Shown here: positions 8,101 to 16,490 of the stretch, piece after piece
Position numbering within the stretch: position 1 is the stretch's first letter
Layout of the letters: each line of letters opens with the position of its first letter
Assembly: GCF_021538615.1 (NCBI RefSeq)
Contig: NZ_JAJHIZ010000003.1
Coordinates: 1,550,001-1,614,000 of the forward strand
Length of the DNA stretch: 64,000 nucleotides
Origin: Niabella agricola
Lineage (GTDB): Bacteria > Bacteroidota > Bacteroidia > Chitinophagales > Chitinophagaceae
Reading direction: 5' to 3'
The notes under the pieces: model-generated
Database searches by the model: none
What the model was told of the DNA's origin: nothing
The model's input: only the letters and a program-made list of their open reading frames with translations
Position numbers and translations under genes: made by a program

Positions 8101-9360
8101 ATGGCAGACATTTTTGAGCGGCTATTAAAAAATTACGGGCCTATTGGTCAACACAGGGAAAGAGCTCACGGTTATTTTGCGTTTCCTAAATTAGAGGGAG
8201 AGATTGGTAGCGTTATGAAATTCCGGGGCAACGATGTAATCGTTTGGAGCCTCAACAACTACCTGGGACTGGCCAATCACCCCGAAATCAGAAAGGCTGA
8301 CGCTGAAGGTGCTGCTCAATATGGTCTTGCATTACCGATGGGCGCCCGCATGATGAGCGGCAACTCTAACCTGCACGAACAACTGGAAGCAGAACTGGCA
8401 GCATTTGTACACAAAGAAGACGCCGTGTTGCTGAATTTTGGTTACCAGGGCATGGTAAGCATCATCGATGTGCTGTGCAGCCGTCATGATGTGATCGTTT
8501 ATGACGCGGAAAGTCACGCCTGCATCATCGACGGATTAAGACTGCACCCGGGTCATCGCTTTGTATTCAAACATAACAATATTGAAGACTTTGAAAAACA
8601 AATGGAGCGGGCTACGGCGCTGATCGAAAAACAAAAATCCGGCGGTATCCTGGTGATCACCGAAGGCGTTTTTGGTATGGCCGGAGACCAGGGCAAACTG
8701 AAAGAAATTGTAGCCCTGAAAGGTAAATACGATTTCCGCCTGCTGGTAGACGATGCACACGGGTTTGGCACATTGGGCAAAACCGGTGCCGGTGCTGGTG
8801 AAGAACAAGGCGTACAGGACCAGATCGATATCTATTTTTCAACATTTGCAAAATCGATGGCGTCTATCGGGGCCTTTGTTGCCGGCGACCGTAAGATCAT
8901 TGATTATATCCGCTACAATATCCGCAGTCAGATTTTTGCCAAAAGCCTGCCTATGCCGCTGGTGATAGGCAACCTGAAGCGCCTGGAGCTGCTGCGCACC
9001 CGCCCGGAACTTAAGCAAAAACTCTGGGACAATGCGTTAAAATTGCAGAACGGTTTGAAGGAACGCGGCTTTGATATCGGTACAACAGATTCCGTGGTGA
9101 CCCCTATTTATATGAAAGGCGGCGTTGAAGAAGCTACCGCAATGGTGATGGACCTGAGGGAAAATTATCGCATCTTTTGCTCAATCGTAGTATATCCTGT
9201 AATTCCCAAGGGCCATATTATTTACCGCCTGATTCCTACGGCCAGTCATACAGATGAAGATATCGAAGCTACCCTGGAGGCTTTCTCTGCTGTAAAAGAG
9301 AAACTCGATGAGGGAGCTTACAAAACAAACGCCATCCCCGACATGGCGGAACGCTCTTAA
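8101..9360 (+). CDS. Alpha-oxoamine synthase (serine/cysteate fatty acyltransferase-like, PLP)
   Basis: 419-residue fold-type I PLP enzyme of the alpha-oxoamine synthase family, which includes serine palmitoyltransferase, KBL and BioF. It condenses an amino acid with an acyl-CoA or acyl-ACP thioester. Visible motifs are NNYLGLANHPEI, GARMMSGNSNLHEQLE, the Asp that contacts the PLP pyridine in LLVDDAHGFGTLG, and the Schiff-base lysine in FSTFAKSMASIGAF. There is no biotin or threonine-catabolism gene nearby, so a sphingolipid- or sulfonolipid-forming role (condensing serine or cysteate) is more likely than BioF or KBL; substrate choice is inference. The gene ends before a strong terminator at 9384-9425. 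Confidence 0.85.
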   Translation: MADIFERLLKNYGPIGQHRERAHGYFAFPKLEGEIGSVMKFRGNDVIVWSLNNYLGLANHPEIRKADAEGAAQYGLALPMGARMMSGNSNLHEQLEAELAAFVHKEDAVLLNFGYQGMVSIIDVLCSRHDVIVYDAESHACIIDGLRLHPGHRFVFKHNNIEDFEKQMERATALIEKQKSGGILVITEGVFGMAGDQGKLKEIVALKGKYDFRLLVDDAHGFGTLGKTGAGAGEEQGVQDQIDIYFSTFAKSMASIGAFVAGDRKIIDYIRYNIRSQIFAKSLPMPLVIGNLKRLELLRTRPELKQKLWDNALKLQNGLKERGFDIGTTDSVVTPIYMKGGVEEATAMVMDLRENYRIFCSIVVYPVIPKGHIIYRLIPTASHTDEDIEATLEAFSAVKEKLDEGAYKTNAIPDMAERS

Positions 9361-9383
9361 ATAAGCTATACAATCATAAAGGT

Positions 9384-9425
9384 AAATGAGCGGTGATCTC
9401 AAAAAGAATCATCGCTCATTTTTTA
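9384..9425 (+). terminator. Rho-independent terminator after the alpha-oxoamine synthase
   Basis: A 14-bp stem (AAATGAGCGGTGAT pairing with ATCATCGCTCATTT, one G-U pair, 10-nt loop) is followed directly by a T-run. It sits 24 nt after the stop codon at 9360. Confidence 0.85.
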
Positions 9426-9447
9426 TGTTCCTCCGCTGCCATACTGC

Positions 9448-9486
9448 AAAAAAAGAGCTGTCTTTACAGACAGCTCACACGTTTTT
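9448..9486. terminator. Bidirectional terminator hairpin
   Basis: GAGCTGTCT-TTAC-AGACAGCTC (9455-9476) is a perfect 9-bp stem. An A-run on its left serves as the U-tract for the minus-strand gene ending at 9505. A TTTTTT 6 nt to its right could serve plus-strand read-through. Confidence 0.8.
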
Positions 9487-9504
9487 TCAACGATTACTTA
9501 CTGG

Positions 9505-9897
9505 TTATTTTACTTCGTTTACAACAACAACTTCTACAGTTTTAGCAGATTTGCTGATATTGTATACTTTAACGCTGTTGTTCTTTATATCGCTTACTTC
9601 AAAAGTCAGCTTTACATCAGCCGGCAGCTGGGTATCGAACTGGTAATTACGTACGATTTTAGCACCGGAAACCGTTTCATTATACAATACCTCGCCGGTT
9701 TCGTCTTTGATTGCAACCGCGTACGTTCCCTTATTCAGGTTGTTCAACCGCAGTTGATAGATCGGCAATTGTGTATTTGAGTTGATGTACTTTAACTCAA
9801 CAGGATTGTCAACGTTATCGTTTGCGATAACATTGCCTGCAGAAATAGTAGTGGCAAGCGCTACTGCCAGAACGAGTGATAATACTTTAAATTTCAT
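9505..9897 (-). CDS. Small exported protein of unknown function
   Basis: 130-residue protein starting MKFKVLSLVLAVALATTISA, a clear Sec signal peptide with probable cleavage after about residue 20-25 (ISAGNVIAN). The mature part is a compact all-beta sequence (LPIYQLRLNNLNKGTYAVAI, FEVSDIKNNSVKVYNISKS) without Cys or catalytic motifs. It resembles the many short secreted beta proteins of Chitinophagaceae, but I do not recognise a named family. A longer GTG-started frame to 9942 was rejected in favour of the signal-peptide Met. No Shine-Dalgarno precedes the ATG. A 31-codon mini-ORF with a strong ribosome site lies 47 nt upstream (9945-10040). Confidence 0.75.
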   Translation of the reverse strand: MKFKVLSLVLAVALATTISAGNVIANDNVDNPVELKYINSNTQLPIYQLRLNNLNKGTYAVAIKDETGEVLYNETVSGAKIVRNYQFDTQLPADVKLTFEVSDIKNNSVKVYNISKSAKTVEVVVVNEVK

Positions 9898-9944
9898 GGT
9901 AATTGTTTTATGATTTTTAATTAAGGTTTTGCTTATAAACACAT

Positions 9945-10040
9945 CTATTTGATGTAGATGTTCTTTGTGGTAATGGTATTGGAAAACAAGAGTCCCAATT
10001 GATAGGCCGCATTTGCAGCTTTTGTTAATAAAGTCTTCAT
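9945..10040 (-). CDS. Possible 31-residue leader peptide / mini-ORF
   Basis: ATG at 10040 to TAG at 9945 encodes a 31-residue peptide beginning MKTLLTKAANAAYQLG and ending NIYIK. It is preceded by AAAGGAG 7 nt before the ATG, one of the few strong Shine-Dalgarno sites in the window. It lies between a promoter box TAGCTTTG (minus strand, 10184-10191) and the exported-protein gene, which lacks such a site. It may be a regulatory upstream ORF or a small protein in its own right. Chance is not excluded at this length. Confidence 0.4.
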   Translation of the reverse strand: MKTLLTKAANAAYQLGLLFSNTITTKNIYIK

Positions 10041-10533
10041 TTTACGTCTCCTTTTGTTTAATCTTTATAATATTTTCTTCAATGGTCAATATCGCCGGGC
10101 GGCAAACAAAAACGAGACAAGCGAATCCTGGTTGTTGAGCTCAATCGGGTGCGTTGTAAAGCACTTTTTTTAAATTGATACCACAAAGCTACGGTCTGCA
10201 AAACGCCGTATAAAACCAATATTTGGCAATTCTTAGGGTGGTTAGCTAAGCAACAACCATCACAAGATCCTGAAATTCAAACCATTAAAACTCCATCTAC
10301 CATGATATCCAACCGAAAAATAAAATCATCCCTCTACGGTCTCCAGTGCTTTTCCAGCCTGTTTTTTATTCCGTTTTTCAGCGTGAATGGAGTGTAAAAA
10401 CAGGGCTGGGGCCGTTTCAAAAAGATATCGAAACCCAACCGAAATCAGTAGTAACAAGGCCGTTTTTTCATAGACTGTTTTTTTATCATACAACAGATTT
10501 ACCGTATCTTACGGCGCCGAAACGTATTCAGCC
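10041..10533. other. Intergenic region between divergent genes
   Basis: About 490 bp without a credible gene. It holds a minus-strand TAGCTTTG box (10184-10191), which would give a leader of roughly 140 nt before the mini-ORF. A plus-strand TATCTTAC (10505-10512) resembles a degraded -7 box for the M23 peptidase gene. The plus frame 10346-10639 overlaps the M23 start and lacks protein-like composition. Confidence 0.45.
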
Positions 10534-11358
10534 ATGCTCAAACATAAAACTTCTGTATTGTTTGTCAACAACTCTGGCAAAGAAAAAAAAGCAGTCCAGG
10601 TTCCCACGGCCTTATTGCTATCATGGAGGAAGTATCTGATTGCCGGCATCACCCTGATCCTTTTGTTATGTGCATCGCTTTGCTTTTTTATCTTCAAAAA
10701 AACCAGCAGCTTTTATTCCCTTGCCTACAAAAGCCGGCTGGAGCATGTGAACCGTGTAAGAGAAGAAGTCAATGTAGAAAAAATAAAGGCGGCATTTAAA
10801 TCGATCGATCAGCGTATGCAACAGATCAACCGGCTCCTTGCCGAACGAGGACTATCAAAACTGACACTGGAGCATGCAGGCGGCCCCGAAATCTTTGACA
10901 TGACGAACATTGACGAAGTGGCCTCACTTTATGATTCAGGGTTGGTGAAGGCAGAAAACCTGATCCGCCATACACCTATCGGAAGACCGCATTTTGGTGA
11001 GCAAACCTCGGGATTCGGGCACCGCTACAATCCATTCGGCAACGGTTCTGTTGAAAGTCACAGTGGCCTTGATTTCAAGGGTGAGATCGGAGAAACCGTA
11101 AAAACGACTGCAGATGGCACGGTTGTGCATGCCGGACCCAAAGGCGGATATGGAAACTGTGTAATCGTGCAACATCAAAATGGATTCCAAACCTTATACG
11201 GGCATTTATCCAAAATAAACGTCAAAGAACAACAAAAAATACGCTCCGGCGAGAAGATCGGGGAAGTAGGCAGCACGGGGCGAAGTACCGGTCCGCATTT
11301 ACATTATGAGATCCTTATAAACGGGGTCAGAACCGATCCTTCTCGTTATACAAAATAG
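10534..11358 (+). CDS. Membrane-anchored M23 metallopeptidase (LytM-like)
   Basis: 274-residue protein with a cytoplasmic N-terminus of about 30 residues, one transmembrane helix (residues about 34-56, YLIAGITLILLLCASLCFF), a coiled-coil-like periplasmic stalk (about 65-110) and a C-terminal M23 domain. Zinc-site residues are present: H176 and D180 in HSGLD, and H255-L-H257 in GPHLHYE. M23 enzymes cleave peptidoglycan crosslinks. The stop is 7 nt before the bactofilin ATG, so the two form an operon. The same pairing shapes cells in other bacteria (bactofilin with M23 endopeptidase), so a role in cell shape or local wall remodelling is likely. Confidence 0.92.
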   Translation: MLKHKTSVLFVNNSGKEKKAVQVPTALLLSWRKYLIAGITLILLLCASLCFFIFKKTSSFYSLAYKSRLEHVNRVREEVNVEKIKAAFKSIDQRMQQINRLLAERGLSKLTLEHAGGPEIFDMTNIDEVASLYDSGLVKAENLIRHTPIGRPHFGEQTSGFGHRYNPFGNGSVESHSGLDFKGEIGETVKTTADGTVVHAGPKGGYGNCVIVQHQNGFQTLYGHLSKINVKEQQKIRSGEKIGEVGSTGRSTGPHLHYEILINGVRTDPSRYTK

Positions 11359-11365
11359 TAGCACT

Positions 11366-11782
11366 ATGTTCCAAAAGAATACATCCAGGGAGAAAAAAAC
11401 GAATTTAGACAATATCGCAATTAATACGGTGATTGACGAAGGCATGCTGATTAAGGGCGACATTTTGGGCGAAGGAGCCATCCGCATTGATGGGAAAATA
11501 GAAGGGAACATTGATCTTAAAGAAGGCATTATTCTCGGGGAAAAATCGGAGATCAGGGGCGCCGTAAAAAGCAACATCATCGTTGTGCACGGAAAACTAT
11601 ATGGCAATATACAATGCCGCTACCTGTATATTAAAAGCACCGGACTGATCGACGGCGATATCGAGGTAGAAGCTTTTGAGGTAGAGCTGGGCGGGCAATA
11701 CAACGGTACGCTTAAAATGACGACTCCTGCGTCAATGACCAACGGTGTTGCGAAATCTAAAAAAGCAGAAGCAGTGGTTTAA
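11366..11782 (+). CDS. Bactofilin (polymerising cytoskeletal protein)
   Basis: 138-residue bactofilin. The core (residues about 20-115) is a right-handed beta-helix: IDEGMLIKGDILGEGAIRID, then GKIEGNIDLKEGIILGEKSE, ending GLIDGDIEVEAFEVELGGQY. Short charged or disordered tails flank it, as in the family. Bactofilins polymerise without nucleotide into membrane-associated filaments that position wall enzymes. The upstream M23 peptidase in the same operon is the likely partner, its cytoplasmic N-terminus offering a contact surface (inference). Length and domain span are normal. Confidence 0.95.
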   Translation: MFQKNTSREKKTNLDNIAINTVIDEGMLIKGDILGEGAIRIDGKIEGNIDLKEGIILGEKSEIRGAVKSNIIVVHGKLYGNIQCRYLYIKSTGLIDGDIEVEAFEVELGGQYNGTLKMTTPASMTNGVAKSKKAEAVV

Positions 11783-11933
11783 ACGCTTCTTTCTGACGGT
11801 GCACACACTTGCCGCAACAGTGGCCGAATGGCGGACGTAATACACATTCTTCAAAACACAAATAAACCGGTTAAAACGGAGGTTCTTTACCGGATCATCC
11901 TAATTTTATCATCCATTTTTATAAAACAACTTT

Positions 11934-13163
11934 ATGCATAACAAAACCCGGGGTCTTTTTTCGGCAACCTTTCTCATCGCTTGTGCTACAGCTGCAGCCA
12001 CAAACAACCCGCTTTTTATGGCTCATCCCTACACGGATACCTTACCCGCTGTAGAAAAGAAGGCCCCCAACAGTAATTACCGACCGGCCTTTAACGGTCA
12101 AACCCGGGTAAAAGGAACAAAGACCACCACCGGCTATAAGGTAGAAAAAATAGCAGAGAAGGTAGGCGCTCCTTTTGCCATTGTAGCGATGCCCGACGGC
12201 CGACTGATGGTTACGGTAAAATCGGGTCATATGGAAATACGCAACCGGAACGGGAGCCTGGTAAAAACGATCACCGGTTTCCCGACCGTTGACCTGGTGG
12301 GTCAGGGCGGCTTGCTGGATGTGGCGTTTGACCCCAGTTACGGCCGCAATAAAACGATTTATTGGACCTACTCCGAAAAACAGGGAAAAGGCAACTTAAC
12401 GGCCGTGGCCAAAGGAACCCTGAATGAGGCCGCGGGAAAAGTTGAAAACGTATCCGTAATCTTCCGCGCCACACCGGCCTTAAACAGCAACCTGCATTTT
12501 GGCTCGCGGATTGTTTTTGATGCATCAGGAAATCTATTGGTAGCCGTAGGTGAGCGATCTATTTTGGAAGGGCGGGCGCAGGCACAGCAACTGCAGTCCG
12601 GGCTTGGAAAAATATTCAGGATCACCACCAGTGGCAAACCGGCCGCGGGTAACCCCTTCCTGAAGAAACCTGGCGCCATGCCCGAAATCTACAGCTATGG
12701 ACACCGCAATCCGCAGGGACTGGATATCAATCCGGCCACCGGTGAACCCTGGGAAGCCGAATTTGGCCCACGTGGCGGTGATGAAATCAATATCATACGC
12801 GCCGGAAGAAATTATGGCTGGCCCGTGATCACCTATGGCATCGAATACAACGGTTCAAAAGTAGGCAATGCCCTGCAGCAGCAAAAAGGAATGGAACAAC
12901 CGGTATATTACTGGGATCCGGTTATTTCCCCCAGCGGCATCTGTTTTTACAGGGGAAATGCCATCCCTGAGTGGAAGAATAATTTGTTTGTAGCATCCCT
13001 CAGCGGACAGCATATTGACCGGCTGGTGATCAAAAACAACAAAGTGGTTGGAGAAGAGCGGCTGTTGGCAGATAAGAGCGAGCGCTTCCGGGATATCGCC
13101 TGTGTAAACGGCATGCTTTTTACCATTACCGATAAAGGTAATATTTACCGGATCGGCCGGTAG
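11934..13163 (+). CDS. PQQ-type aldose/sorbosone dehydrogenase lipoprotein
   Basis: 409-residue six-bladed beta-propeller of the glucose/sorbosone dehydrogenase family (soluble GDH / YliI type). The N-terminus contains a lipobox L-I-A-C at Cys17, so the protein is probably a lipoprotein; a weakly cleaved Sec signal is the alternative. Family phrases are GQGGLLDVAFDPSYGRNKTI, GSRIVFDASGNLLVAVG, YSYGHRNPQGLDINPATGE, EFGPRGGDEINII and AGRNYGWPVITYG. These enzymes oxidise aldoses in the periplasm with PQQ; cofactor use is inferred. It is preceded by a 150-bp gap after bactofilin and is likely a separate unit. Confidence 0.9.
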   Translation: MHNKTRGLFSATFLIACATAAATNNPLFMAHPYTDTLPAVEKKAPNSNYRPAFNGQTRVKGTKTTTGYKVEKIAEKVGAPFAIVAMPDGRLMVTVKSGHMEIRNRNGSLVKTITGFPTVDLVGQGGLLDVAFDPSYGRNKTIYWTYSEKQGKGNLTAVAKGTLNEAAGKVENVSVIFRATPALNSNLHFGSRIVFDASGNLLVAVGERSILEGRAQAQQLQSGLGKIFRITTSGKPAAGNPFLKKPGAMPEIYSYGHRNPQGLDINPATGEPWEAEFGPRGGDEINIIRAGRNYGWPVITYGIEYNGSKVGNALQQQKGMEQPVYYWDPVISPSGICFYRGNAIPEWKNNLFVASLSGQHIDRLVIKNNKVVGEERLLADKSERFRDIACVNGMLFTITDKGNIYRIGR

Positions 13164-13353
13164 CCTTACGCACAGAGAAAAAAACCGCGAAACGCACGAC
13201 ATTCGCTAATACCATAGCATAAAAGCATCTTATAGGCTTTGCGGTCACTGACATACCGTACGTAAAATAAAACCGTAATACCTGAAGCAAACGGAGACTT
13301 ATGCGTTGGATGAGGATTTGTTCCATCTTCCTTGACATCCGTTAAAAAAGCGC

Positions 13354-13361
13354 TACTTTCG
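13354..13361 (+). promoter_or_regulatory. Probable promoter box before the 13389 gene
   Basis: TACTTTCG differs from TAnnTTTG at one base. Transcription would start near 13368, which supports the ATG at 13389 over the TTG-started longer frame at 13332 and leaves about 20 nt of leader. Confidence 0.35.
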
Positions 13362-13388
13362 CAACCCTTGATGAAAGCAGAAGAAGTA

Positions 13389-14366
13389 ATGAGCACAAAC
13401 AAAGAAGCAGCTCCTACCGGTAGCAACTGTATTGAAGTTGCCTATTTTTTTGAAGAAGCCACCCATTTGATGGATGCCCTTGTCCAGAATAAATGCGAGT
13501 ATGAATTGCTGGCATTGGTGCGGGAAGTAGCCTCCCGTCTTAAACTGCGCGTTATTATTGAAACGGTTCCATTGTCGGAAAAGGGATTCAGGCGGCGTTT
13601 TAGGGTGACCTTAAAAAAGGAAACTAAAACTGCCGCCGCCGCCGTTACCATCGCTACTGCGGCATTGGTAGCTGTTGTTACAGCCCCATTGTCGGTTTCT
13701 GCCGGCGACGAGGCCCGGAAGCGGATTGAACAATTGATGGACGCGGCGGGGTTTATCCAAACAGACAATGAGCGGTTACGGCTGCAGATTGAAAAACTGA
13801 CACTGCAACTGATAGCCAGTTGCGCAAATCTGGACACCAGTAACGTTATCAAAAAACGACGGTCCAATTTCTTTGAGCTGCTAACCCGCTATCCCAAAAT
13901 CAATGGGGTGTGTTTTACAGCCTTGGAAGAACATCAGGCTATTGCAACACAGGAACAACAATTGCTCCGGCATGCATTTGGTGCGTATATCCTTACCACA
14001 AATGTACTGGAGCCTGAGGAAATTGACGATGTAGACATTGAAATCATTTCCCCGGTATTAAAAAAGAGCAGCTATAAATGGACCGGTATGTACCAGGGCC
14101 GCCCCCGCTCTTTTAACATGCAATCCAAAGAATTTAAGAAGCTGGTGCAGTCCGGCAAGGTGCAGTTCAAAAACGGCACGTCCATCAACTGTCAGCTGAC
14201 CATTCATAAAAAAATGAACAACGAGGGTACCGAACGGATTACCGGCATTGACATTACCCGGGTCAATCATTATTTTGAAAACGACAAACCCGTTGAAACT
14301 GTGGAAGGGAAAAAGCAGAAAAAACAACCAGAGCCGGAAATTACACAATTAGCTCTATTTATGTAA
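13389..14366 (+). CDS. Unrecognised protein with a central hydrophobic segment
   Basis: 325 residues starting MSTNKEAAPTGSNCIEVAYF. I do not recognise a family. Visible layout: an N-terminal alpha/beta segment of about 80 residues; an Ala/Val-rich hydrophobic stretch (about 90-115, AAAAVTIATAALVAVVTAPL) that could be a membrane helix; a helical region with DNERLRLQIEKLTLQLIASC; a C-terminal beta-rich domain (about 200-305: YKWTGMYQGRPRSFNMQ, KNGTSINCQLTIHKKMN) ending in a Lys/Glu/Pro-rich tail. The gene stands alone. The absence of catalytic motifs and the isolated position leave its role open; accessory, defence or stress roles are possible but unsupported. Confidence 0.7.
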   Translation: MSTNKEAAPTGSNCIEVAYFFEEATHLMDALVQNKCEYELLALVREVASRLKLRVIIETVPLSEKGFRRRFRVTLKKETKTAAAAVTIATAALVAVVTAPLSVSAGDEARKRIEQLMDAAGFIQTDNERLRLQIEKLTLQLIASCANLDTSNVIKKRRSNFFELLTRYPKINGVCFTALEEHQAIATQEQQLLRHAFGAYILTTNVLEPEEIDDVDIEIISPVLKKSSYKWTGMYQGRPRSFNMQSKEFKKLVQSGKVQFKNGTSINCQLTIHKKMNNEGTERITGIDITRVNHYFENDKPVETVEGKKQKKQPEPEITQLALFM

Positions 14367-14878
14367 AGGCCTCTCCAACCGAAGGATAATGATCCGAACG
14401 ATTGACAATGGCTCGGATCTGGATAGCCATCGCCGGAACACACCATAGGCTGCTGGTTTAGCATTCATCCGGCAGGATCTGTAGCCAATACCTATACCCA
14501 TAACCCACTACTAATTTTATTGGAGCATTTGCCTGATTCAACACCCAGCTTATACACAGTATGAATAACAGAAACTAAGAGAGGGTTATAATACCTTTAA
14601 TGCAAGCGATTATACGAGCCTTTTTATAAAAGCAGTTAGTTTTGATTGACTTAACCGGAACAAAAGTACATGAAGCGCAGCAACTGCCTTGTCATGATTA
14701 TTCGTGACAAGAACCGCGCACTTTTTATTTTTGCCGCAACAACAATACGCCCGCCATTGGCGGGCGTATTGTAACATATACAGCGTTTGTCCTTCGCGGA
14801 ACAATTAAGCCGTTCGATAAAAGGCGATCCTTCAGACCAACCCGCTCATCCCACGGTGCTGCCCCTAGCAATCTTTGC
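14367..14878. other. Intergenic region with the strongest hairpin of the window
   Basis: About 510 bp between convergent genes. It contains a perfect 14-bp inverted repeat with a 3-nt loop at 14742-14772 (ACAATACGCCCGCC / GGCGGGCGTATTGT) without a T-run on either side, a plus-strand TATTTTTG (14726-14733) just left of it, and a minus-strand TACTTTTG (14661-14668). No credible protein frame is present; the 64-codon minus frame at 14610-14804 spans the hairpin and has poor composition. Confidence 0.5.
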
Positions 14879-16123
14879 TCATTTTTTAACTACGGCTACC
14901 ACTTTAGAATAGCTGCTGTGACCATCAGCGTCTACCTGCTCGATGCGTATAAAGGCTTTTTGCGATCCTTCCACCGGAGCAATTTCTGCACTGTTCCGGC
15001 GGCAGGATACAGCCGCCATTCCAATCAGTACATAGCACAATACTGCCGACATAAATATCTTCCGGTTTCTGCGGGCTCCGCCAAAACCCAGGGCTGCAGC
15101 CGCCAATACAGAAAGCCCCAGTAACACCATATTTCCATTTTTATCGGTACGCACAGAGTAGGTGGTAGCACCGGTAAATACGGCACCCGCATGTTTTGAT
15201 TTTATAGTGGCTATGGTTTGAAAATCGGTTCCATTTCCGGAAGCCTGGATATTGAAATGATCGTTGTTATTTTCCTCAAGGGTCGTAAAATTTACGAGCA
15301 GGTCATCGTCGGTTGCAATAGCAGTAACAGACTCAAACTGTACAGGCAGCACCAACAGTACGGTCACTTCTACCCGGCCGTTACCACCGCTCAAAGCAGG
15401 CCTGTTATTACCACCATTTGTGCGAAAGCCACCGCCACCGCCACCGCCGGGCGCATCACCTGCAGTTGCATCAAGATTGGTGTTTGCTCCTTCGCCGCCA
15501 TTTCCTCCAAGATCGTTACCATTCCCCGGACCTCGTCCCAGGCTATTGGCGCCGCTTCCTCCACTACCCGCAGCACCGCCGCCACCGCCGCCATACCCGC
15601 CAACACTGCTGTTGCCGTCGGCTCCGTTACCACCGCCGAAATTAATAATACCGGTGGCACCGTTTACAGACCAGAACGAGGTTTCACCTGCAGTTTGTGC
15701 AACACCACCGCTACCGGCGGTGCTGTTGTTACTACCAGAGCTGCCCCCGTTTGCTGTAATGATAAAAGCAGGCGATATGTTGAAAGATGAAGCACTTCCG
15801 TTGGTACCGGATACACCTCCTCCACCAACATTGACGGTATAAGTGCCGGGTTGCAGGGTTACATTTACCTGTGAATAAGCGCCGCCGCCACCACCGCCCC
15901 CGGCGGTACTGTTACCACTGGCACGGGTTCCGCCACCGCCGCCGGCGCCCCAAACTTTAATGGTCACTTTGTTAGCCTGGCCGGCCGGTACAATAAACGA
16001 TTGTGCAGTATTTGTATAATAATACGTTGTTGTTTGTGCAGATACGGTCGAAAACAATAAAAGTAATAACATGCTTACAAGAGCGCACCGGATGCGCATC
16101 CTGCTAAAAAAAGATAATTTCAT
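14879..16123 (-). CDS. Family member A: glycine-rich exported protein with constant C-terminal module
   Basis: 414 residues. Signal peptide at 1-29 (LLLLLFSTVSAQ), then a glycine-rich beta domain of about 220 residues (IKVWGAGGGGG, LQPGTYTVNVGGGG) typical of Gly_rich surface domains. A short WxT-like beta module follows (VQFESVTAIATDDDLLVNFT, EENNNDHFNIQASGNGTDF). The shared C-terminus comprises a hydrophobic helix (MVLLGLSVLAAAALGFGG), a basic stop (ARRNRK), a second hydrophobic stretch ending AAVSC with Cys374, and a 41-residue tail (AFIRIEQVDADG, YSKVVAVV). It is the most diverged of the four paralogues. Function unknown; surface adhesin or matrix component is a guess based on the head. 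Confidence 0.8.
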   Translation of the reverse strand: MKLSFFSRMRIRCALVSMLLLLLFSTVSAQTTTYYYTNTAQSFIVPAGQANKVTIKVWGAGGGGGTRASGNSTAGGGGGGGAYSQVNVTLQPGTYTVNVGGGGVSGTNGSASSFNISPAFIITANGGSSGSNNSTAGSGGVAQTAGETSFWSVNGATGIINFGGGNGADGNSSVGGYGGGGGGAAGSGGSGANSLGRGPGNGNDLGGNGGEGANTNLDATAGDAPGGGGGGGFRTNGGNNRPALSGGNGRVEVTVLLVLPVQFESVTAIATDDDLLVNFTTLEENNNDHFNIQASGNGTDFQTIATIKSKHAGAVFTGATTYSVRTDKNGNMVLLGLSVLAAAALGFGGARRNRKIFMSAVLCYVLIGMAAVSCRRNSAEIAPVEGSQKAFIRIEQVDADGHSSYSKVVAVVKK

Positions 16124-16409
16124 TTTGTGCAGTTTTAAGAATTAAATAAATCGGTTGTTGGTGATAACGGTAAAGCAAAAGATGATTCAAAAAATTCCGG
16201 CGCACGCAAAGGGCCTTAGAAATAGTTTTGAGTGGCTGTGTCAGATGCTACAGAACTATTCTCCACAGATTTTGCCATGGATGGTAGATTCCTGTATGTC
16301 TAATATATCGGAGGTTTCAGAGGAGCCCGGGATCCGCAGTGGATCACCATTGTTAGTTTAAAGGAGTATCAGTCGTTTGTTTTCGAGTGTACCGATGCCG
16401 GCAAAAGTA
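16124..16409 (-). promoter_or_regulatory. Promoter and long leader of family member A
   Basis: A minus-strand -7 box TACTTTTG lies at 16402-16409, about 280 nt before the ATG. The leader carries elements shared with B and C: the plus-strand words TTCAAAAAAT (16186-16195) and ATAGTTTTGAGTGG (16222-16235), and TGTGCAGTTTTA-GAATTAA beside the start codon. The plus frame 16155-16361 here is not protein-like. Confidence 0.55.
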
Positions 16410-16490
16410 CAGGATCACGAATCCCTTGCCAATACCGCCAATGGGGTATTTTTAAATAAGGGACCGTCGCTCTTGTCCGGCCAACGGTAA

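Noticed and set aside
10346..10639. Plus-strand 97-codon frame before the M23 peptidase
   Set aside because: Overlaps the true M23 start in another frame, spans the probable promoter, and has no recognisable domain.
15264..15842. Plus-strand Pro-rich frame of 192 codons (and 15218-15790) opposite gene A
   Set aside because: It is the mirror of the glycine-codon-rich head of gene A; GGN codons read as CCN on the other strand, giving Pro-rich shadows.
14879..16123. Frameshift or fusion error as explanation of the internal lipobox
   Set aside because: The same order of helix, basic stop, helix-Cys and tail occurs in four genes in frame, so it is not a sequencing artefact.
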